DNA of 64,000 nt from Streptococcus suis (GCF_002960445.1 NZ_POJD01000066.1:113263-177262), one strand, 5' to 3'. Positions 53,833 through 63,700 are shown, numbered from the stretch's first letter. The notes: generated from the letters alone by a model not told the origin. Made by a program: numbers and translations.

Positions 53833-53867
53833 TTTTTGATAAAATAGTATATATTTTTCAAAAATAC

Positions 53868-53909
53868 TTGACTGGTTAATTGTTTTGTGATATAAACTTA
53901 ACTGGTTAA
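53868..53909 (+). promoter_or_regulatory. Zinc-regulated promoter with two AdcR boxes
   Basis: TTAACTGGTTAA (53898-53909) is a perfect AdcR site (TTAACYRGTTAA); TTGACTGGTTAA (53868-53879) differs by one base and includes the -35 TTGACT. The -10 TATAAA (53891-53896) is 17 bp downstream. AdcR with zinc would cover both the -35 and the start region and shut the operon off when zinc is ample. Confidence 0.9.
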
Positions 53910-53934
53910 TGTTTTTTTGTGAAAAGGAGGAAAT

Positions 53935-54855
53935 ATGCTAAAGAAAATACTTGGAGCCTGTCTTTTTGTTCTAGCTGGTTTGTGCTTGATGGCTTGTTCG
54001 GTTCAGAAAGAGGCTAGTCAGGTTCAGTCAGGTATGCGGATTGTGACATCGTTTTACCCTATTTATTCACTGGTTAAGGAAGTGTCAGGAGATAAGAATG
54101 ATGTTCGGATGATTGGTTCGCGTTCAGGAATTCATTCATACGAACCATCAGCGGCAGATATACGAGCCATTTACGATGCAGATGTCTTTATTTATCACTC
54201 ACGGATTTTGGAGTCCTGGGCAGGGCGCTTGGATCCGAATTTACAGGGTTCGTCTGTCCAGGTCTTAGAAGCATCTACAAGCCTGCCTTTGTCAAAAGTG
54301 CCTGGCTTAGAAGATATGGAAGTTGGTCAGGGGATTGATGAGGCTAGTTTGTATGATCCCCACACCTGGCTGGATCCGGTCTTGGTCGGACAGGAAGCCC
54401 TTGAAATTGGGGAACTTTTGGCAGAGAGTGATCCTGAAAATGCGGATTATTATCGGAAAAATGCTAAGGCTTTGGATGAGAATGCCAAAAAGTTGGCGGA
54501 CAAATATATTCCAATCTTTGCTAAGGCCAGTTCAAAAACCTTCGTGACCCAACACACTGCCTTTTCCTATACTGCCCAGCGCTTCGGTCTAAAGCAGTTG
54601 GGGATAGCAGGGGTATCTGAGGAAGAACCTAGCCCAAGGCAGTTGGCAGAGATTAAAGAGTTTGTCGACACATATAAGGTACAAACGATTTTTACCGAAA
54701 AGGGAACGTCGGATAAGTTGGCCAAGGCTCTGGCAACTTCGACAGGTGTAGACTTGAAGGTCTTGGATCCTCTGGAGGCAGATCCAGAAAATAACTTGAC
54801 CTATTTAGAAAACTTAGAGCAGGTTTTAGAGATACTTGCTCAAGAATTGAAATAA
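53935..54855 (+). CDS. adcAII: Zinc-binding lipoprotein AdcAII (Lmb/Lsp type)
   Basis: A 306-aa cluster 9 (ZnuA-like) solute-binding protein. The lipobox is LMAC (Cys about residue 21). Zinc ligands expected from the family are visible: His in SGIHSYEPS, DPHTWLDP and TQHTAFSY, and Glu in FTEKGTSDK. Unlike AdcA there is no His-rich loop or ZinT domain, which fits AdcAII. The next gene encodes a histidine-triad protein that is thought to hand zinc to AdcAII. Also known as a laminin-binding protein (Lmb) in streptococci. Confidence 0.93.
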   Translation: MLKKILGACLFVLAGLCLMACSVQKEASQVQSGMRIVTSFYPIYSLVKEVSGDKNDVRMIGSRSGIHSYEPSAADIRAIYDADVFIYHSRILESWAGRLDPNLQGSSVQVLEASTSLPLSKVPGLEDMEVGQGIDEASLYDPHTWLDPVLVGQEALEIGELLAESDPENADYYRKNAKALDENAKKLADKYIPIFAKASSKTFVTQHTAFSYTAQRFGLKQLGIAGVSEEEPSPRQLAEIKEFVDTYKVQTIFTEKGTSDKLAKALATSTGVDLKVLDPLEADPENNLTYLENLEQVLEILAQELK

Positions 54856-54876
54856 TAATCACATAAAGGAGAGAAG

Positions 54877-57800
54877 ATGAAGAAGAAAGCTCTTGTTGGT
54901 TCGGTAGCAGCCCTTGTTTTGGGGATGAGTGTGTGTAGCTACCAGTTGGGTCGTTATCAGGCGACAGAAGAACAAAAAAATCGAGTGTCCTATATTGAAG
55001 ATAGTCAGAAGGAGCAGTCACTGGTCGCGGAGCAATTAACTCCGGAACAGGTTTCGGCAAAGGAAAATATTGATGCTGAGCAGATTGTTGTCAAAATCAC
55101 AGACCAAGGTTATGTGACCTCTCACGGAGATCATTTCCATTATTACAATGGCAAGGTGCCTTTCGATGCCATCTTTAGTGAAGAATTGGTCATGAAGGAT
55201 CCGAATTATGTCCTTCAAGATAGTCACATTATCAATGAGGTTCAAGATGGCTACGTTATCAAGGTAGATGGGAAATATTATCTATACTTGAAAGATGCCA
55301 AACAGCAGAAAAATGTTCGGAGCAAGGAAGAAGTGGAACGACAGAAAGGGATTACATCGGCTGATAGCAAGCAACAGGCGACAGGTTCTAGCCATTCAGA
55401 CGGTCCTTACAAGACTGACGATGGTTATGTCTTTAATCCGACAGATGTCATCGAAGATACCGGTGATGGCTTTATTGTTCCTCATGGGGACCATTTCCAT
55501 TTTATTCCTAAAAAAGACCTCTCTGCCTCTGAATTGAAAGCGGCTCAGGATTATTGGAATAAAAAGGGGAACAGTCAGTCAACCACTGGAAATCATTATG
55601 GAAATCACACCCAGAAAGTTCGGCAGGAAACTCCTGTTTCAGTACAGGGACAAGATTTGGCCAGCTTGTTGGCTCAGCTGGATGCGACACCTTTATCCCA
55701 ACGTCATGTGGAAGCAGATGGCCTGGTCTTTGATCCACGAACCATAACTAAGAAAACTGCGACAGGTGTTGTTGTTCCTCATGGAGATCACCATCATTTC
55801 ATTCCTTATAGTCAGATGTCGACCTTGGAAGAAAAGATTACTCGGATGATTGGTGTTGGTGGAGGAGTTGTTTCATCTCCGAGCCAAAATGTGCAGGTGG
55901 GAGGTGTAGCCAATTCTACTCATTCTATGATTTTGATAGATTTTGTAGAACCGACTCAATCAAGTCATTCCACTGATATGCCAATAGCTGGTCAGGGTAA
56001 GGATAAAGTCATTTCTTATATGGGACGTCCGATTACTGTATATGGAAAGGGATTGGATGGTAAGGCCTATTTTACCAGTGATGGATACATCTTTAGTAAG
56101 GATTCGATTACATCAGTGGATGAACACAGTTTAATTGCTAGTCACGGAGACCATTTCCACTATGTCAATTTAGGCGAATTGGAAGATTTTGAAATTAAAC
56201 AAGTAGAAGAATGGGTTAAAGAGCAATCAGGAAAATCGATTGTCGCTAAGGACCATGGCCAAGTTGGAAATAATGAAGGAAATGATAAGGTGATTCAGCA
56301 ACCGGCTATTTTATTAGCTCAGAATCAAGATTTAGCTAGTTTGTTGGCCCAATTGGACCGTACCCCTCTATCTGAGCGCCATGTTGAAGCAGACGGTTTG
56401 GTCTTTGATCCAAGAGCTATCAGTAAAAAAACAGCCACCGGTGTAATCGTGCCCCACGGAGATCATTTCCACTTTATCCCATACAGCCAGATGTCGGCCT
56501 TGGAAGAAAAGATTGCTCGGATGATTGGCACAAGTGGTGCAAGCATCGGCCAGGCCAATGGTGGTACCAGACACCAAGCTACTAGTCATCAGATTCACTC
56601 TAATCCAACACCAAGTCCAATCTTGCCGACTAGTTCAACCAAACCGATAGGGATTGCCAAACAAAAGACTCGTATTTGGCAGGGACGCCCGATTGCTGTA
56701 TATGGTAAGGGGTTGGATGGCCAGACTTACTTCACTAGTGATGGCTATCGCTTTACGAAGGAATCGATTACCTCTGTTGATGAACATGGCTTGGTTGCGA
56801 GCCACGGAGATCACTTCCATTATGTTGGCTTTGGTGAATTAGAAGAATTTGAGTTGAAGGAAGTTGCAGCATGGTTGGCTGAAAAATCCCAGGCCAATGC
56901 TGGCGGTCATTCGACAACGGCTCCATCAAAACCAGTAACCCTTCCGTCGACCGAGGAACAAGGGAGTCCTGAAAATCGCCCTGAATTTGATAGCCAGGCA
57001 GTTTTGCGCAAGACTAGTCATCGAGGTCAGGTGGGCTATTGGATGGAAGTGGATGGCAAGGCTTATTTCTATGCCCGTCAGGAATTAGATTTGATGAAGA
57101 TTTCATTTGCAGAATTGCATCTGATGGAGAAGGATTCGTCCTATTTATTTGATGTCAGCCCTGCTAAAGAAGGGGATCTGACACCAGCTCTGCTTGTGCC
57201 AATTCATAAGCTCCCAATGCGTGGTGGAAATGCCACCTATGATACCGGGGAAGTCTTTGTCATTCCGCATATTGACCACATCCATGTCCTGCCATATACC
57301 TGGTTGAACAAGGAACAAATTGCGACCATCAAGTACCTCATGCGACACCCAGAAGTCCGTCCTGCAGCCTGGACCAGTAGCGGTCATAGTCAGGATGAGG
57401 CAGCGGATCAGATTGCCTCAATTCTCAATGCGACGGCACTTGATAAGAGAGCTGGTTTGAAAAATTGGCAAATTATCCATACAGCAGAAGAGATCGGGGC
57501 AGCTCGGGCCCAAGGGCGATTTGCGACAACTGATGGTTATATCTTTGCGGCCGAGGATGTATTGGACTCTAGAAGTTTTGTCTTTCGAGATGCCTTCAGC
57601 CTGCCACGTGCAGATGATGATAGCCTGCGTTCAGTGAAAAAAAGCGAACTTTCAAGTCAGGAATTGGCTGCGGTTCAGGAACTTTTAGACAAGCGTGACC
57701 GAGATGAATTGGCTAAACGTGTGACACCACAAGAACAACGGAAAGGATTGAAGAATTGGCAGATTGTCCACAGTTATGAGGAAATTGAAGCTGCCAAGGC

Positions 57801-58311
57801 GGCTGGTAAATTTACAACCAAGGATGGTTATATCTTTGATCCACAAGATGTTGTCGATCCAAAAACAAAGGTTTCTCAAACGGCCTACCGCATCCCGAGA
57901 CCAGATGGTTCAGGCTTCTACCGGGTGGAAAAGGCTGCGCTCCATCCGCAAACGGAATTGGCGCCAGCAGAAGCTTTGCTAGCGGCAACTCAACCGGCCC
58001 CAACCCAGCCTGCAAAACCAACAGAAGCAACAACTCAACCAACCACCTCTTCGATTATTGCAACGCCTGCCCAACGCTTCACTCCTGAGGAAACAACGGA
58101 GGCAAGCGGTACACCAACAAGTGACCAAGCGCAAGAATCCAAGAGTGAGACCGCCCCAGCAACTGCATCACCATTGGATGCTGAGTCAGTTGCAAAAACG
58201 GCTAGCGAAGAGGCCTCCAGCGAACCGGCAGTAGCTGCTGAATCAGTTCAATCCTCGACAGATGCAGCTGGAAGCAAGCCAGAGGAGGCGCTAGATTCTG
58301 TCTCAGAATAA
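54877..58311 (+). CDS. Pht-family polyhistidine triad surface protein
   Basis: A 1144-aa surface protein. The N-terminus (KKKALVGSVAALVLGMSVCSYQLGRYQ) is the usual Pht signal with an atypical SVC lipobox. Six H-G-D-H-(F/H)-H triads are present (near residues 82, 204, 305, 424, 526 and 643) plus a variant PHIDHIHVLP. Two long homologous units (about 250-440 and 490-660) each pair an FDPR-type and a VDEH-type triad. The C-terminal half has three related DGYIF segments and a low-complexity Ala/Ser/Glu/Pro tail without LPXTG. It binds zinc and assists AdcAII; immune evasion roles are known for the family. Confidence 0.93.
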   Translation: MKKKALVGSVAALVLGMSVCSYQLGRYQATEEQKNRVSYIEDSQKEQSLVAEQLTPEQVSAKENIDAEQIVVKITDQGYVTSHGDHFHYYNGKVPFDAIFSEELVMKDPNYVLQDSHIINEVQDGYVIKVDGKYYLYLKDAKQQKNVRSKEEVERQKGITSADSKQQATGSSHSDGPYKTDDGYVFNPTDVIEDTGDGFIVPHGDHFHFIPKKDLSASELKAAQDYWNKKGNSQSTTGNHYGNHTQKVRQETPVSVQGQDLASLLAQLDATPLSQRHVEADGLVFDPRTITKKTATGVVVPHGDHHHFIPYSQMSTLEEKITRMIGVGGGVVSSPSQNVQVGGVANSTHSMILIDFVEPTQSSHSTDMPIAGQGKDKVISYMGRPITVYGKGLDGKAYFTSDGYIFSKDSITSVDEHSLIASHGDHFHYVNLGELEDFEIKQVEEWVKEQSGKSIVAKDHGQVGNNEGNDKVIQQPAILLAQNQDLASLLAQLDRTPLSERHVEADGLVFDPRAISKKTATGVIVPHGDHFHFIPYSQMSALEEKIARMIGTSGASIGQANGGTRHQATSHQIHSNPTPSPILPTSSTKPIGIAKQKTRIWQGRPIAVYGKGLDGQTYFTSDGYRFTKESITSVDEHGLVASHGDHFHYVGFGELEEFELKEVAAWLAEKSQANAGGHSTTAPSKPVTLPSTEEQGSPENRPEFDSQAVLRKTSHRGQVGYWMEVDGKAYFYARQELDLMKISFAELHLMEKDSSYLFDVSPAKEGDLTPALLVPIHKLPMRGGNATYDTGEVFVIPHIDHIHVLPYTWLNKEQIATIKYLMRHPEVRPAAWTSSGHSQDEAADQIASILNATALDKRAGLKNWQIIHTAEEIGAARAQGRFATTDGYIFAAEDVLDSRSFVFRDAFSLPRADDDSLRSVKKSELSSQELAAVQELLDKRDRDELAKRVTPQEQRKGLKNWQIVHSYEEIEAAKAAGKFTTKDGYIFDPQDVVDPKTKVSQTAYRIPRPDGSGFYRVEKAALHPQTELAPAEALLAATQPAPTQPAKPTEATTQPTTSSIIATPAQRFTPEETTEASGTPTSDQAQESKSETAPATASPLDAESVAKTASEEASSEPAVAAESVQSSTDAAGSKPEEALDSVSE

Positions 58312-58386
58312 AAAACATATCCCCGAAATGGTTAGCAAGCACTGTCGACCATTTTGGAAGAAGTTGGGTAATTCCAGAAAGAATGT

Positions 58387-58424
58387 CTAGTTTGGCAGTG
58401 CCGACTAGGCTTTTCTTTTCTAAA
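58387..58424 (+). terminator. Terminator after the pht gene
   Basis: CTAGT-TT-GGC pairs with GCC-G-ACTAG (58389-58411), then GCTTTTCTTTTC. Confidence 0.6.
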
Positions 58425-58441
58425 AAAAATTTCACTTATCT

Positions 58442-58470
58442 TTGACTAATTAAGAGTTTTAGCGTAAAAT
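58442..58470 (+). promoter_or_regulatory. rpoE promoter
   Basis: TTGACT (58442-58447), 17-bp spacer, TAAAAT (58465-58470). AAGGAGAAG precedes the TTG start. Confidence 0.8.
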
Positions 58471-58500
58471 AGAAAGGAAAGACAAAAAAGGAGAAGAGCC

Positions 58501-59082
58501 TTGGAATTAAACGTATTTGCAGGACAAGAAAAAAGTGAACTTTCCATGATTGAAGTAGCCCGTGCTATTTTGGAAGAACGCGGACGTGACAATGAAATGT
58601 ACTTCAATGATTTGGTCAATGAAATTCAAAATTACCTTGAAAAATCAAATAGCGAGATTCGAGCAGCCTTGCCAACTTTTTATTCAGATTTGAATGTGGA
58701 TGGTAGCTTTATTCCGCTCGGTGAAAATAAATGGGGATTACGTTCTTGGTATGCTATTGATGAAATTGATGAAGAAGTGATCACCCTTGAAGAAGATGAT
58801 GAAGATGCGCCAAAACGGAAGAAAAAACGCGTCAATGCCTTTATGGACGGAGATGAGGATGCCCTCGATTATGGTCATGATGATCCAGAAGATGAGGATG
58901 ATTACTCTGATAGATTGTCATCTGAATATGATGATGAAAATCCTGATGATGAAAAAGATGAAGTAGAATCATACGACTCTGAAATCAACGAAATTATCAC
59001 GGATGATGAATTGGATGATGAACAAGTTGATGTGGGTGAGGTCGATGATGACTACTCAGATGAAGAGTCTGTAGACGAATAG
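58501..59082 (+). CDS. rpoE: DNA-directed RNA polymerase delta subunit
   Basis: A 193-aa delta subunit starting at TTG, as decided by the AAAGGAG upstream. The N-terminal HARE-HTH domain (about 1-90) has [20 protein letters not shown] and [12 protein letters not shown]; the rest is a very acidic, disordered tail rich in Asp and Glu ([19 protein letters not shown]). Delta promotes recycling of RNA polymerase and makes promoters more sensitive to the starting NTP. That fits its place just upstream of CTP-sensing pyrG. Confidence 0.95.
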   Translation: MELNVFAGQEKSELSMIEVARAILEERGRDNEMYFNDLVNEIQNYLEKSNSEIRAALPTFYSDLNVDGSFIPLGENKWGLRSWYAIDEIDEEVITLEEDDEDAPKRKKKRVNAFMDGDEDALDYGHDDPEDEDDYSDRLSSEYDDENPDDEKDEVESYDSEINEIITDDELDDEQVDVGEVDDDYSDEESVDE

Positions 59083-59098
59083 TCACATAAAATTGTAT

Positions 59099-59190
59099 TT
59101 GACAAGACAATGAGATTGCGATAAGATATTATCGGGCACCTCTTTTGAGGTCGGAGCTCCCTATTCGTAGGGAGCTATTTTTGTTTTTTC
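59099..59190 (+). promoter_or_regulatory. pyrG promoter and CTP-responsive attenuator
   Basis: TTGACA (59099-59104), 17-bp spacer, TAAGAT (59122-59127). Transcription would start at GGGCACC (59134). A terminator follows: AGCTCCCTA (59155-59163), loop TTCG, TAGGGAGCT (59168-59176), then a T run. This is the known layout in which low CTP makes the polymerase add extra G at GGGC; the G-run then pairs with the CTCCC arm and prevents termination. Confidence 0.85.
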
Positions 59191-59246
59191 TTCATCATTA
59201 TTGAATCTACCCCCATCATGATGATGACAGTAGAGAAGGAGTTTGC

Positions 59247-60851
59247 ATGACAAAATATATTTTTGTAACTGGTGGCGTGGTGTCATCGATTGGTAAGGGA
59301 ATTGTAGCAGCAAGTTTGGGTCGCCTCTTGAAAAACAGAGGCTTAAAAGTTACCATTCAAAAATTCGATCCCTACATCAACATCGATCCAGGAACTATGA
59401 GCCCCTACCAACACGGGGAAGTATTTGTGACAGATGATGGCGCAGAAACGGATTTGGACCTTGGTCACTATGAGCGTTTTATCGATATCAACCTCAACAA
59501 ATACTCCAACGTCACAACTGGTAAAATTTACAGCGAAGTCCTTCGTAAAGAACGCAAAGGTGAGTATTTAGGAGCCACTGTTCAGGTCATTCCACATATC
59601 ACCGATGCTCTCAAGGACAAAATCAAGCGAGCAGCCCGTACGACAGATGCGGATGTCATCATCACAGAAGTAGGTGGAACTGTCGGAGATATTGAAAGTT
59701 TGCCTTTCCTTGAAGCTCTCCGTCAGATGAAGGCAGATGTTGGCTCTGATAACGTTATGTATATCCACACCACACTCTTGCCTTTCCTCAAGGCAGCAGG
59801 AGAAATGAAAACCAAACCAACCCAGCATTCGGTCAAAGAACTGCGTGGACTTGGTATTCAACCAAATATGTTGGTGATTCGGACAGAACAGCCGGCAGGT
59901 CAAGGTATTAAAAACAAGTTAGCCCAATTCTGTGATGTGGCTCCAGAAGCGGTGATTGAATCCTTGGACGTTGAACACCTCTATCAAATTCCTCTCAATA
60001 TGCAGGCGCAAAACATGGACCAGATTGTCTGCGACCACTTGAAACTGGATGTGCCACCAGCAGATATGACAGATTGGTCAGCCATGGTTGACAAGGTTCT
60101 AAATCTCAAGAAGACTGTCAAAATTGCACTTGTTGGTAAATACGTCGAACTCCAAGATGCTTATATCTCCGTTGTAGAAGCCTTGAAACACTCAGGCTAT
60201 GCCAACGATGCTGCGATTGAGTTGGATTGGGTCAATGCCAATGACTTGACGGCAGAAAATGTTGCTGAACGACTTGGACAAGCCCAAGGGATTATCGTAC
60301 CTGGTGGCTTTGGTCAACGCGGTACGGAAGGAAAAATCCAAGCCATTCGCTATGCGCGTGAAAATGATGTGCCTATGTTGGGGGTATGCTTGGGCATGCA
60401 GTTGACCTGTGTGGAATTCGCCCGTCATGTTTTAGGGTTGGAAGGAGCCAATAGTTTTGAATTGGATCCAGAAACCAAGTACCCTATTATTGATATCATG
60501 CGCGACCAAATCGGTGTAGAAGATTTAGGTGGAACGCTTCGTTTAGGTTTGTATCCAAGCAAGCTCAAACGTGGTTCAAAAGCTGCGGCAGCCTATGACA
60601 ATCAAGAAGTTGTCCAACGCCGTCACCGCCACCGATACGAGTTTAACAATGACTTCCGTCAACAATTTGAAGAAGCTGGCTTTGTCTTCTCAGGCGTATC
60701 GCCAGACAACCGCCTAGTTGAAATCGTTGAAATTCCTGAGAATAAGTTCTTTGTTGCCTGTCAATATCACCCAGAACTCCAATCTCGACCAAATCGTCCA
60801 GAGGGCCTCTATACCGCCTTCGTCACAGCTGCTGTTGAGAATGAAAAATAA
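59247..60851 (+). CDS. pyrG: CTP synthase
   Basis: A 534-aa enzyme that aminates UTP to CTP using ATP and glutamine. The N-terminal synthetase domain starts [18 protein letters not shown], with the P-loop-like [10 protein letters not shown]. The glutaminase domain (about 290-534) has the nucleophile in [11 protein letters not shown] and the His/Glu pair in YHPELQSRP. It stands alone behind a CTP-sensing attenuator and ends in a strong terminator. Confidence 0.97.
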   Translation: MTKYIFVTGGVVSSIGKGIVAASLGRLLKNRGLKVTIQKFDPYINIDPGTMSPYQHGEVFVTDDGAETDLDLGHYERFIDINLNKYSNVTTGKIYSEVLRKERKGEYLGATVQVIPHITDALKDKIKRAARTTDADVIITEVGGTVGDIESLPFLEALRQMKADVGSDNVMYIHTTLLPFLKAAGEMKTKPTQHSVKELRGLGIQPNMLVIRTEQPAGQGIKNKLAQFCDVAPEAVIESLDVEHLYQIPLNMQAQNMDQIVCDHLKLDVPPADMTDWSAMVDKVLNLKKTVKIALVGKYVELQDAYISVVEALKHSGYANDAAIELDWVNANDLTAENVAERLGQAQGIIVPGGFGQRGTEGKIQAIRYARENDVPMLGVCLGMQLTCVEFARHVLGLEGANSFELDPETKYPIIDIMRDQIGVEDLGGTLRLGLYPSKLKRGSKAAAAYDNQEVVQRRHRHRYEFNNDFRQQFEEAGFVFSGVSPDNRLVEIVEIPENKFFVACQYHPELQSRPNRPEGLYTAFVTAAVENEK

Positions 60852-60913
60852 ATAGGAAGAGGGAAAGACATCCATGATGGCTCCGCCCTCACCCACAGAA
60901 TAATGAAAACGAA

Positions 60914-60958
60914 CATAAGGCCCTCACTAGGTGTATAATCTTAGTGAGGGCTTTGTGG
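60914..60958 (+). terminator. pyrG terminator
   Basis: AAGGCCCTCACTA (60918-60930) pairs with TAGTGAGGGCTTT (60943-60955). Confidence 0.85.
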
Positions 60959-61044
60959 TGAACTACAAGTATACACAGAGGTGTTTTCTTGTGTCTTAAA
61001 ATGGATATCCTTTGACAAGAAGAACCCTGGAACCTGTTTTGGTA

Positions 61045-61325
61045 GGGAGTGGGAAAGAACTCGACTATTCCTAGAAGAGTTCGTCAACAAGTCCTTATTT
61101 CCAGTTGTTGAGCTGAAACAGTCTATCCCCAGACTGTTCCACTCCACCCCCGCACAGCTCAAAAGGTTCAGTGAACCTTTTGAGGTTGGAAATAGAGCGA
61201 ACTTTGTTCACAACAGTGGTAATGGTCAGATTTGGAGTGTAAAACACGAACAAATCTGCCAATCAACCACTGCGCTGAGATGTTGACACCAACTTTGAGA
61301 AGCGGTGCTGGGCTTGAGCCCAGCC
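61045..61325. repeat. Dispersed hairpin-rich repeat, copy C (plus orientation)
   Basis: Starts AGTGGGAAAGAACTCGACTA and follows copy B (48494 onward) with few differences over about 87 bp, then again around CAGATTTGGAGTGTAAAACA and ACTGCGCTGAGATGTTGACA. It lacks some of the hairpin modules of copy B. No gene seen between 60852 and 61519 apart from this. Confidence 0.8.
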
Positions 61326-61476
61326 TCTACTTAGCCTAACAACTTCAAGCCTGTTATCAAATGAAATTACCAGCTTACTCAAAGATAGTGAAATAAATAT
61401 TTTTGAGCAAGGCAAGGTGGCTAACTTCATTATAGAACTTTCAATGAAAAAATAATTATTTTTTTCAAAAAAAGTG

Positions 61477-61505
61477 TTGACAGCTGCCCATTCTCGTGTT
61501 ATACT
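61477..61505 (+). promoter_or_regulatory. tRNA-Leu promoter
   Basis: TTGACA (61477-61482), 17-bp spacer, TATACT (61500-61505). Confidence 0.85.
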
Positions 61506-61519
61506 AGTTCTTGTGTTAA

Positions 61520-61605
61520 GCGGGGATGGCGGAATTGGCAGACGCGCAGGACTAAGGATCCTGTGACCGCTTTAGGTCGTGTGGGTTCAAGTCCCACTCT
61601 CCGCA
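61520..61605 (+). tRNA. tRNA-Leu (anticodon AAG)
   Basis: An 86-nt class II tRNA. Acceptor arms GCGGGGA and TCTCCGC pair (one G-T), followed by discriminator A. The anticodon stem CAGGA/TCCTG encloses CTAAGGA, so the anticodon is AAG, reading CUU and CUC. A long variable arm (about GTGACCGCTTTAGGTCGT) and the GGTTCAA T-loop are typical of tRNA-Leu. No CCA is encoded. It stands alone with its own promoter and terminator. Confidence 0.95.
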
Positions 61606-61611
61606 TAAGTG

Positions 61612-61640
61612 GACTAGCTAAAGCTAGTCCTTTTTGCATT
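61612..61640 (+). terminator. tRNA-Leu terminator
   Basis: GGACTAGCT and AGCTAGTCC with a 2-nt loop, followed by TTTTTG. Confidence 0.9.
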
Positions 61641-61917
61641 TTTGGACTTGTAGTTGTTCATCATTTGTTATTTTGAATTTTGTTTTCAAACTATAATGAT
61701 GTTTTTTGTCTACTTGGTAACGTCAATATATAATGGAAAACTTAAAAGTAATAAATACGAAGCAAGCGCATTTATTATGAAGAGAAGTCATTTTATCATG
61801 AAACATATGTGAAAATTTTCTCAAAACAGTATAGTTTCAACTAGCATTTTCAAAATAAAAATGGTAGAATAGAAGGGTATGAGGTACAACCTCAAAAAAT
61901 ATTAGGAGGCTATCGAA
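61641..61917. other. AT-rich region upstream of fba
   Basis: No gene seen. TAGAAT at 61865-61870 may be the fba -10; no good -35 was found. TAGGAGG lies about 7 bases before the ATG at 61918. Confidence 0.4.
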
Positions 61918-62799
61918 ATGCCATTAGTTTCAGCAGAAAAATTTGTCCAAGCAGCGCGTGACAACGGTTATGCAGTTGGTGGATTTAACACAAACAACCT
62001 TGAGTGGACTCAAGCTATCTTGCGTGCAGCAGAAGCAAAACAAGCTCCAGTTCTTATCCAAACTTCTATGGGTGCAGCTAAGTACATGGGTGGCTACAAA
62101 GTAGCTCGCAACTTGATCGCTAACTTGATCGAGTCAATGAACATCACAGTTCCAGTTGCTATTCACCTTGACCATGGTCACTACGAAGATGCACTTGAGT
62201 GTATCGAAGTTGGTTACACTTCTATCATGTTTGACGGTTCACACCTTCCAGTAGAAGAAAACCTTGCAAAAGCTAAAGAAGTTGTAGAATTGGCTCACGC
62301 TAAAGGTATCTCAGTTGAGGCTGAAGTTGGTACTATCGGTGGTGAAGAAGACGGTATCGTTGGTACTGGCGAGTTGGCTCCAATCGAAGATGCAGTGGCA
62401 ATGGTTGCAACTGGTATTGACTTCTTGGCAGCTGGTATCGGTAACATCCACGGTCCATACCCAGCAAACTGGGAAGGTCTTGACCTTGACCACTTGCGTA
62501 AATTGACTGAAGCTGTACCAGGTTTCCCAATCGTATTGCACGGTGGTTCTGGTATTCCAGATGAGCAAATCCAAGAAGCAATCAAATTGGGTGTTGCTAA
62601 AGTTAACGTTAACACTGAGTGCCAAATCGCATTTGCAAACGCAACTCGTAAATTTGCAGCAGCTTATGAAGCAAACGAAGCAGAATACGACAAGAAAAAA
62701 CTCTTTGACCCACGTAAATTCTTGGCTGACGGCGTAAAAGCTATCCAAGCATCTGTTGAAGAGCGCATCGACGTATTTGGTTCAGCCAATAAAGCTTAA
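61918..62799 (+). CDS. fba: Fructose-bisphosphate aldolase, class II
   Basis: A 293-aa zinc enzyme of glycolysis that splits fructose-1,6-bisphosphate. Metal and substrate motifs are VAIHLDHGHYEDALECIEVG (zinc His), VEAEVGTIGGEEDG, NIHGPYPANW and VLHGGSGIPDEQI. Codon use is strongly biased, as expected for a very abundant protein. Streptococcal Fba is also found at the cell surface. A terminator follows. Confidence 0.97.
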   Translation: MPLVSAEKFVQAARDNGYAVGGFNTNNLEWTQAILRAAEAKQAPVLIQTSMGAAKYMGGYKVARNLIANLIESMNITVPVAIHLDHGHYEDALECIEVGYTSIMFDGSHLPVEENLAKAKEVVELAHAKGISVEAEVGTIGGEEDGIVGTGELAPIEDAVAMVATGIDFLAAGIGNIHGPYPANWEGLDLDHLRKLTEAVPGFPIVLHGGSGIPDEQIQEAIKLGVAKVNVNTECQIAFANATRKFAAAYEANEAEYDKKKLFDPRKFLADGVKAIQASVEERIDVFGSANKA

Positions 62800-62851
62800 T
62801 ATTACTGCGAAGAAATTTTTGATTTCGAGCAAATTTTAATTAGAATATAAT

Positions 62852-62886
62852 CTAGAGCCCGACCTATGTTGGGTTCTTTTTTTGCA
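62852..62886 (+). terminator. fba terminator
   Basis: AGAGCCCGAC (62854-62863) and GTTGGGTTCT (62868-62877, with G-T pairs), followed by T8. Confidence 0.85.
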
Positions 62887-63034
62887 AACCTGGTCCGTGC
62901 ACCTATTGTCTAAGCCCTATTTCTGCTAAAGCAAAATGAAGTTCTTTTATAGAAGGAAAAACAAATTACCAAGCATCTGAAATCGCTCTAGCCTAGCTAG
63001 CAAGAAGAATGAGAATAAAAAATAAAAATATTTC

Positions 63035-63063
63035 TTGCCAAGTCCATTCTTTTCTGTTAGAAT
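63035..63063 (+). promoter_or_regulatory. rpmB promoter
   Basis: TTGCCA (63035-63040), 17-bp spacer, TAGAAT (63058-63063). GAGGAGG precedes the ATG at 63123. Confidence 0.75.
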
Positions 63064-63122
63064 AGTATGGTATGTGGTGCTAGCACATCCTATATATTTG
63101 ATCAAATGAGGAGGAATATACA

Positions 63123-63311
63123 ATGGCTAAAGTATGTTATTTTACTGGTCGTAAGACTGTATCAGGTAACAACCGTTCACACGCTATGAACCAAACAAAA
63201 CGCGCAGTTAAACCAAACCTTCAAAAAGTTACTGTTTTGATTGATGGCAAACCTAAAAAAGTTTGGGCTTCAGCGCGTGCTCTTAAATCAGGCAAAGTTG
63301 AGCGTGTATAA
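63123..63311 (+). CDS. rpmB: 50S ribosomal protein L28
   Basis: A 62-aa ribosomal protein, complete, with [20 protein letters not shown] and the C-terminal [18 protein letters not shown]. Only one Cys is present, so it is the zinc-free (C-minus) form. It is a single-gene unit with its own promoter and terminator. Confidence 0.97.
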   Translation: MAKVCYFTGRKTVSGNNRSHAMNQTKRAVKPNLQKVTVLIDGKPKKVWASARALKSGKVERV

Positions 63312-63314
63312 TAA

Positions 63315-63348
63315 GAAAGTCGTTAGAATAGTCTAGCGACTTTTTTGT
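63315..63348 (+). terminator. rpmB terminator
   Basis: AAGTCGTTAGA (63317-63327) and TCTAGCGACTT (63332-63342), followed by a T run. Confidence 0.85.
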
Positions 63349-63349
63349 A

Positions 63350-63700
63350 CCTGTAAATGAGAATAATAAGTTGCTAGCTAGAAGTAGTTCTTCATTTTAG
63401 ACATTTATAACATATCTGACAAACAAGAAATAATACTCAATAAAAATTAAAAATAGCATGGAAGAACAATTACTATGTGTAAAATTTCAATATTTAAGCT
63501 CAGATTGACGACTAGCCGTACTCTATTCAAAAACTTCAAAATTGAAATATTCTGCATTCCATTTGATTGGCAGATAGCTTTCCAGATTTTAAATGAGTAT
63601 GAAAACCTTCAGTTTGCTTAAGTTTGTTCTTGTATACTGTATTCAAGCTAGAAATAGCGAGCAACTTTTTCTTTTACATATAATCTCGAGAGAACAGTGG
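63350..63700. other. Gene-free AT-rich region before the rRNA operon
   Basis: No gene, RNA or clear repeat seen, apart from a short inverted pair ATTTCAAT (about 63484) and ATTGAAAT (about 63542). Confidence 0.4.
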
